Notes under the pieces: generated by a model
The model's database searches: none
The model's input: the letters and a program-made list of their open reading frames with translations, nothing else
What the model was told of the DNA's origin: nothing
Position numbers and translations under genes: made by a program
Assembly (NCBI GenBank): GCA_014799805.1
Contig: JAAVHJ010000010.1
Location: 1 to 45,963, forward strand
Direction of reading: 5' to 3'
Source: Ruminococcus sp.
GTDB lineage: Bacteria > Bacillota > Clostridia > Oscillospirales > Ruminococcaceae
DNA length: 45,963 bases
Shown: piece by piece, positions 42,835 to 45,963 of the stretch
Layout: each line of letters starts with the position of its first letter
How positions within the stretch are numbered: position 1 is the first letter of the stretch

Positions 42835-42850
42835 AAATGCTATAGCATTT
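42835..42850. promoter_or_regulatory. Palindromic operator-like site between divergent promoters
   Basis: AAATGCTATAGCATTT is a perfect 16-bp palindrome. It covers the -35 position of the plus-strand promoter at 42863-42871 and lies just upstream of the minus-strand TTGACA at 42827-42822. The half-site ATGCTATA recurs at the plus-strand -10. Confidence 0.55.
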
Positions 42851-42862
42851 TGCTTTAAAATA

Positions 42863-42871
42863 TGCTATAAT
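42863..42871 (+). promoter_or_regulatory. Extended -10 promoter of the small membrane peptide
   Basis: TGC directly before TATAAT gives an extended -10. No -35 hexamer is visible at the proper distance. Confidence 0.6.
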
Positions 42872-42905
42872 AAAATTAATTATATACTGACAGGAGGTTT
42901 TTCTT

Positions 42906-43046
42906 ATGAAAGAATTATGTAAAACAATTAGTATCATAACAGCATCTGTTTTAATCATCTTGGCAATTTTCAAACTTGCAGACCGCATTTGTAGTAAATT
43001 CAGGAAAAATTATATTACAATAGATAACGAATATATTCACATCTAA
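42906..43046 (+). CDS. 46-residue single-pass membrane peptide
   Basis: A short gene with an excellent SD (AGGAGG, nine bases before the ATG) and an extended -10 promoter. The peptide has a short cytoplasmic start (MKELCKTIS), one membrane helix (about 8-24) and a basic, then Tyr/Ile-rich tail. No family recognised. It is followed after 18 bp by the flavoprotein gene with no terminator, so it is probably the first gene of that operon. It may be an accessory subunit for the envelope-glycan genes downstream, or a regulatory peptide. Confidence 0.7.
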   Translation: MKELCKTISIITASVLIILAIFKLADRICSKFRKNYITIDNEYIHI

Positions 43047-43064
43047 TAGAAAGGGAGTTGCATT

Positions 43065-44639
43065 TTGCAGGAAGTTATTATTATTGGTGCGGGTCCTGCT
43101 GGATTAACTGCGGGTGTTGAATTACTTCGACAAGCACCTGACCAGTATCATGTGACAATTTATGAAGCCTCTGACACCGTTGGAGGAATTTCCAAAACAG
43201 TGAATTACAAAAATAATCGCATGGATATTGGCGGACATCGGTTTTTTTCCAAAAATCAGGAAGTGATGAACTGGTGGCGTGAACGCATGCCTTTTCAGGG
43301 AGAACCGTCTTTTGATGATATTCAGCTAGGACGCAAGAAAAAGCTTTTCTCTGGTGGTGCAAATCCTGAACTGACTGACAAAGTCATGCTTGTCAGAAAC
43401 CGTGTGTCAAGAATTTATTATCAGCATAAATTTTTTGATTATCCTGTTTCTATGAAATGGGAGACTATCAAAAATATGGGCTTTGCAACAACCATGACAG
43501 CAGGCATGAGTTATTTACAAGCGAATATTAAAAAAAAGCAGGAAAATTCACTGGAAGATTTTTATATTAATCGCTTTGGGAAAAAATTATATACAATGTT
43601 CTTTGAGGGCTATACCCAGAAGCTCTGGGGCAGACACCCTTCGGAAATTTCGGCTGATTGGGGCGCTCAAAGAGTGAAAGGCTTATCAATTACAGCTGTT
43701 CTGGAAGATATGCTTCGGAAAGTAACAGGCATTCAGAAACATGGACAAATTGAAACTTCTCTGATTGAAGAATTTTATTATCCCAAATATGGACCTGGAC
43801 AATTATGGGAAACTGTTCTGGAAGAGTTTCAAACATTAGGCGGTGAAATAAAATTTCATGCTGAAATTACTAAAATTAAAACAAATAGCAAAAATAAAAT
43901 AGAAAGCATTGGATTTCAGCAAAATGGTGAACTGATTGAAAAAGCCTGTGATATTTTAATTTCTTCTATGCCTATCAAAGATTTAATAGCTGGCATGAAT
44001 GAAGTGCCTGCATGGGAAGCAAGCATTGCAGAGGGCTTGCCTTATAGAGATTTTGTGACAATCGGATTACTTGTTGATAAACTGGAATTAAAAAATCAAA
44101 CGAATATACCAACTTTAGGCAATATTGTCCCTGATTGTTGGATTTATGTCCAAGATACCAGCGTAAAACTTGGCAGAATTCAGATTTTTAATAACTGGTC
44201 GCCTTATATGGTACAAAATCCATCAGAACAAATCTGGATTGGCTTGGAATATTTCTGTCAGGAAAATGATAAATTCTGGAATTTAACCAATCAGCAAAGT
44301 GCAATTTTTGCCATAAAAGAACTACGCAAAATGGGTATTCTTGGAAAAGGTGCGAAAATTTTTGCCTATCATCGTGAAAAAGTCAAAAAAGCATATCCTG
44401 CGTATTTTGATACTTATGAATATATTAATATTTTAATTGATTATTTAAATCAGTTTGAAAATTTATATTGTATCGGTCGTAATGGACAGCATCATTATAA
44501 TAATATGGATCATTCTATGATAACTTCTTTTGAGGCTGTAAAAAATATTTTATCTGGCAATCCTGATAAAAGCAATATCTGGAATGTCAATACAGAAAAA
44601 TGCTATCATGAAGTTGCCCAAAAGGAAGAAACTGCATGA
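43065..44639 (+). CDS. FAD-dependent oxidoreductase of the amine oxidase/UDP-galactopyranose mutase superfamily
   Basis: A 524-residue flavoprotein. The N-terminal FAD-binding Rossmann motif [14 protein letters not shown] is followed by [13 protein letters not shown] and MDIGGHRFF, the second FAD contact typical of UDP-galactopyranose mutase and related enzymes. Later marks are [30 protein letters not shown] and a C-terminal [18 protein letters not shown] closing the FAD site. It is longer than classic mutases and closer to the amine-oxidase-like proteins found in polysaccharide loci. Start is TTG at 43065 with AAAGGGAG seven bases before. It overlaps the next membrane-protein gene (ATGA), supporting a joint role in making or exporting an envelope glycan. 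Confidence 0.85.
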   Translation: MQEVIIIGAGPAGLTAGVELLRQAPDQYHVTIYEASDTVGGISKTVNYKNNRMDIGGHRFFSKNQEVMNWWRERMPFQGEPSFDDIQLGRKKKLFSGGANPELTDKVMLVRNRVSRIYYQHKFFDYPVSMKWETIKNMGFATTMTAGMSYLQANIKKKQENSLEDFYINRFGKKLYTMFFEGYTQKLWGRHPSEISADWGAQRVKGLSITAVLEDMLRKVTGIQKHGQIETSLIEEFYYPKYGPGQLWETVLEEFQTLGGEIKFHAEITKIKTNSKNKIESIGFQQNGELIEKACDILISSMPIKDLIAGMNEVPAWEASIAEGLPYRDFVTIGLLVDKLELKNQTNIPTLGNIVPDCWIYVQDTSVKLGRIQIFNNWSPYMVQNPSEQIWIGLEYFCQENDKFWNLTNQQSAIFAIKELRKMGILGKGAKIFAYHREKVKKAYPAYFDTYEYINILIDYLNQFENLYCIGRNGQHHYNNMDHSMITSFEAVKNILSGNPDKSNIWNVNTEKCYHEVAQKEETA

Positions 44640-45963
44640 AAGATATTTTAAAAAAATTCAGAAAATTAAAAAAAGAAAATGTTAAATCTGCGATAGGAAA
44701 TTCTCTTAATATTGCATTATTAATTATCGCAGTGCTATTAATTGGCTATTATACTTTGTTTCCGTCAAGAGGCAGTTTTCATTCTGATTCTACAGATACC
44801 CTGATGTGGGCAGAGGCATCTTATGAAAGCAAAAGCTTATTTAATCCAGATTTTTATTATGCAGGTTTATTGCCATTCGGCACAAGTTTAATTATGCTGG
44901 CATTTATTCCGTTGACAGGTGTTACCATGACAACACATGTCATTGGCATGTTCTGTTTTTTCCTATTATTTACAGGAGCATTTATTTTCATGTTGAAACA
45001 AATGCACTGGAACTGGAGCTGGATTTCAATTGCAGTTTTTAGTTTATTAATGCTTTGTTCGGGCAGCGAAAAATTACGTGAAATTTTCTGGGGACATACG
45101 ATTTATTATAGCTTAGGCGTATTATTTATTTTCGTAGGATTGGGATTAGTTTTTCGGCTCATGAATTTATCAAAAATCCCTGAACAGAATCAAAAAACAA
45201 GATTGCATTCTGGTATCAATATTTTATTGATTTTTATCTGGTTTGTGCTAACCTGTAGTGACCAAATTATCGCAATTACAATTTTTGCATTGCCTGTGAT
45301 AGCAAGTATATTCTGTGAACGCTGGCTTGACAGAACAACAGAAATAACATCTGCTAAAAATAAAAATGCCTTGCTAGTGATTCTTGTGATGATTCTTGGC
45401 ATGTGTTCTGGCTATATGCTGACAAATTTACTTGCTGGAAATATTACAGCACTCTATGAAGAATCTTATTCAGAATATTCTGCTATGGACACATGGGCAA
45501 GTAATTTGCAGGAATTCCCAACAGCATGGTTTTCCCTGTTAGGAGCAGAAATAGAAGAAGATTTGCCTCTTATGAGTGTCGAAAGCATTCAGGCATTGTT
45601 AATTATTATCACAGGTATTTTATTATTAATTTTACCAATTCTTGCATTAGTTTATTATGCAAAAATACAAGATGCAAAACTAAAAATTTTAATTTTAACT
45701 TATTGGTTCATGACTGCATTAATCATGATGGGTTATATCATGGGCAGATTATCTGTTGCCAACTGGCGATTATCTCCGATTGTTGCCATGTCTGTTGTTG
45801 TATCAATTGCATTTTTCCGATGGGCAGTTTCGCAGATTTCTTTACAGCGTATAATATCATTATGCATGATGCCGATTTGTATTGTCTGTGCGATACATGC
45901 ATATACGATTATGAGCATGCCCATGAATAATACTTCTGAGAATATTCTCTATGAACTTGCAGA
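44636..45963 (+). CDS. Polytopic membrane protein, partial (GT-C-like?)
   Basis: An open frame of 442 codons that runs off the window end. The start overlaps the flavoprotein stop (ATGA) with AAGGAAG upstream. It has a basic cytoplasmic start, a first membrane helix (about 24-42), an extracytoplasmic loop with [11 protein letters not shown] and then at least nine more hydrophobic segments. An acidic residue in the first outer loop and many helices are typical of GT-C polyprenyl-phosphate-sugar glycosyltransferases, but the family cannot be fixed from the visible part, and a flippase or polymerase is also possible. Context with the flavoprotein points to envelope polysaccharide or protein glycosylation. 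Confidence 0.8.
   Translation, partial: MKDILKKFRKLKKENVKSAIGNSLNIALLIIAVLLIGYYTLFPSRGSFHSDSTDTLMWAEASYESKSLFNPDFYYAGLLPFGTSLIMLAFIPLTGVTMTTHVIGMFCFFLLFTGAFIFMLKQMHWNWSWISIAVFSLLMLCSGSEKLREIFWGHTIYYSLGVLFIFVGLGLVFRLMNLSKIPEQNQKTRLHSGINILLIFIWFVLTCSDQIIAITIFALPVIASIFCERWLDRTTEITSAKNKNALLVILVMILGMCSGYMLTNLLAGNITALYEESYSEYSAMDTWASNLQEFPTAWFSLLGAEIEEDLPLMSVESIQALLIIITGILLLILPILALVYYAKIQDAKLKILILTYWFMTALIMMGYIMGRLSVANWRLSPIVAMSVVVSIAFFRWAVSQISLQRIISLCMMPICIVCAIHAYTIMSMPMNNTSENILYELA

Overview
This is an A+T-rich chromosomal segment of an anaerobic, Gram-positive bacterium, most likely a Ruminococcus-like member of the Oscillospiraceae. The lineage is inferred from gene content: two secreted proteins carry dockerin modules (a GH74 xyloglucanase and an SGNH hydrolase), and there are a pyruvate:ferredoxin oxidoreductase, a BspA-type leucine-rich lipoprotein, CIRCE-controlled groESL, sigma-A-like promoters with 17-bp spacers and strong Shine-Dalgarno (SD) sequences. 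No phage, insertion sequence, CRISPR array, tRNA or rRNA gene was found.

Layout. 1-1770 (-): start of a secreted coiled-coil protein that runs out of the window. 2158-3561 (-): membrane-anchored HtrA protease. 3757-7046 (-): operon of a dockerin-bearing SGNH hydrolase with a Thr-rich linker, a polyprenyl-phosphate glycosyltransferase and an unknown anchored protein. 7141-8152 (-): CorA Mg2+ transporter behind a short overlapping leader ORF; the divergent pth-mfd pair (8413-12545, +) shares its control region, which holds two Spo0A-box-like heptamers. 12660-13166 (+): small membrane protein with a perfect consensus promoter. 13252-17346 (-): PAS-GGDEF-EAL protein, hemolysin-III-like protein and 6-phosphofructokinase. 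17517-21205 (-): response regulator, histidine kinase and a second HtrA. 21580-23516 (+): groES-groEL. 23653-26102 (+): HD-domain protein and two lipoproteins with nearly the same signal peptide. 26240-27293 (+): DUF421 and a DUF4363-like protein. 27394-31958 (+): ung, metF, a separate MetH reactivation-domain protein and a MetH lacking that domain. 32009-33829 (+): GH25 lysozyme and ROK glucokinase. 33830-34350: intergenic region with a likely small RNA on the minus strand and a structured leader for PFOR (34351-37893, +). 38026-40653 (-): GH74-dockerin. 41000-42184 (+): VanY-like peptidase, convergent with an unknown minus-strand gene. 42906-45963 (+): 46-residue membrane peptide, UDP-galactopyranose-mutase-like flavoprotein and a polytopic membrane protein cut by the window end.

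How the genes fit together. Much of the window concerns the cell envelope and secretion: two HtrA proteases (one with its own two-component system), cell-wall hydrolases, cellulosome-type enzymes, lipoproteins and envelope glycan enzymes. The rest is core metabolism (glycolysis entry, PFOR, one-carbon and methionine synthesis) and DNA, translation or protein maintenance (mfd, ung, pth, groESL).

The most novel-looking elements are small: (1) a 38-codon leader ORF that overlaps the corA start and has an acidic/proline N-terminus reminiscent of Mg2+-sensing leader peptides; (2) a candidate RNA of about 127 nt (34005 to 33879) with promoter, 5' hairpin, terminator and a CU-rich anti-SD stretch; (3) a dockerin protein with an alternating Thr/Ser-rich linker translationally coupled to a polyprenyl-phosphate glycosyltransferase, suggesting linker O-glycosylation; (4) tandem Spo0A-box-like sites between corA and pth. 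Functions for these are inferences.
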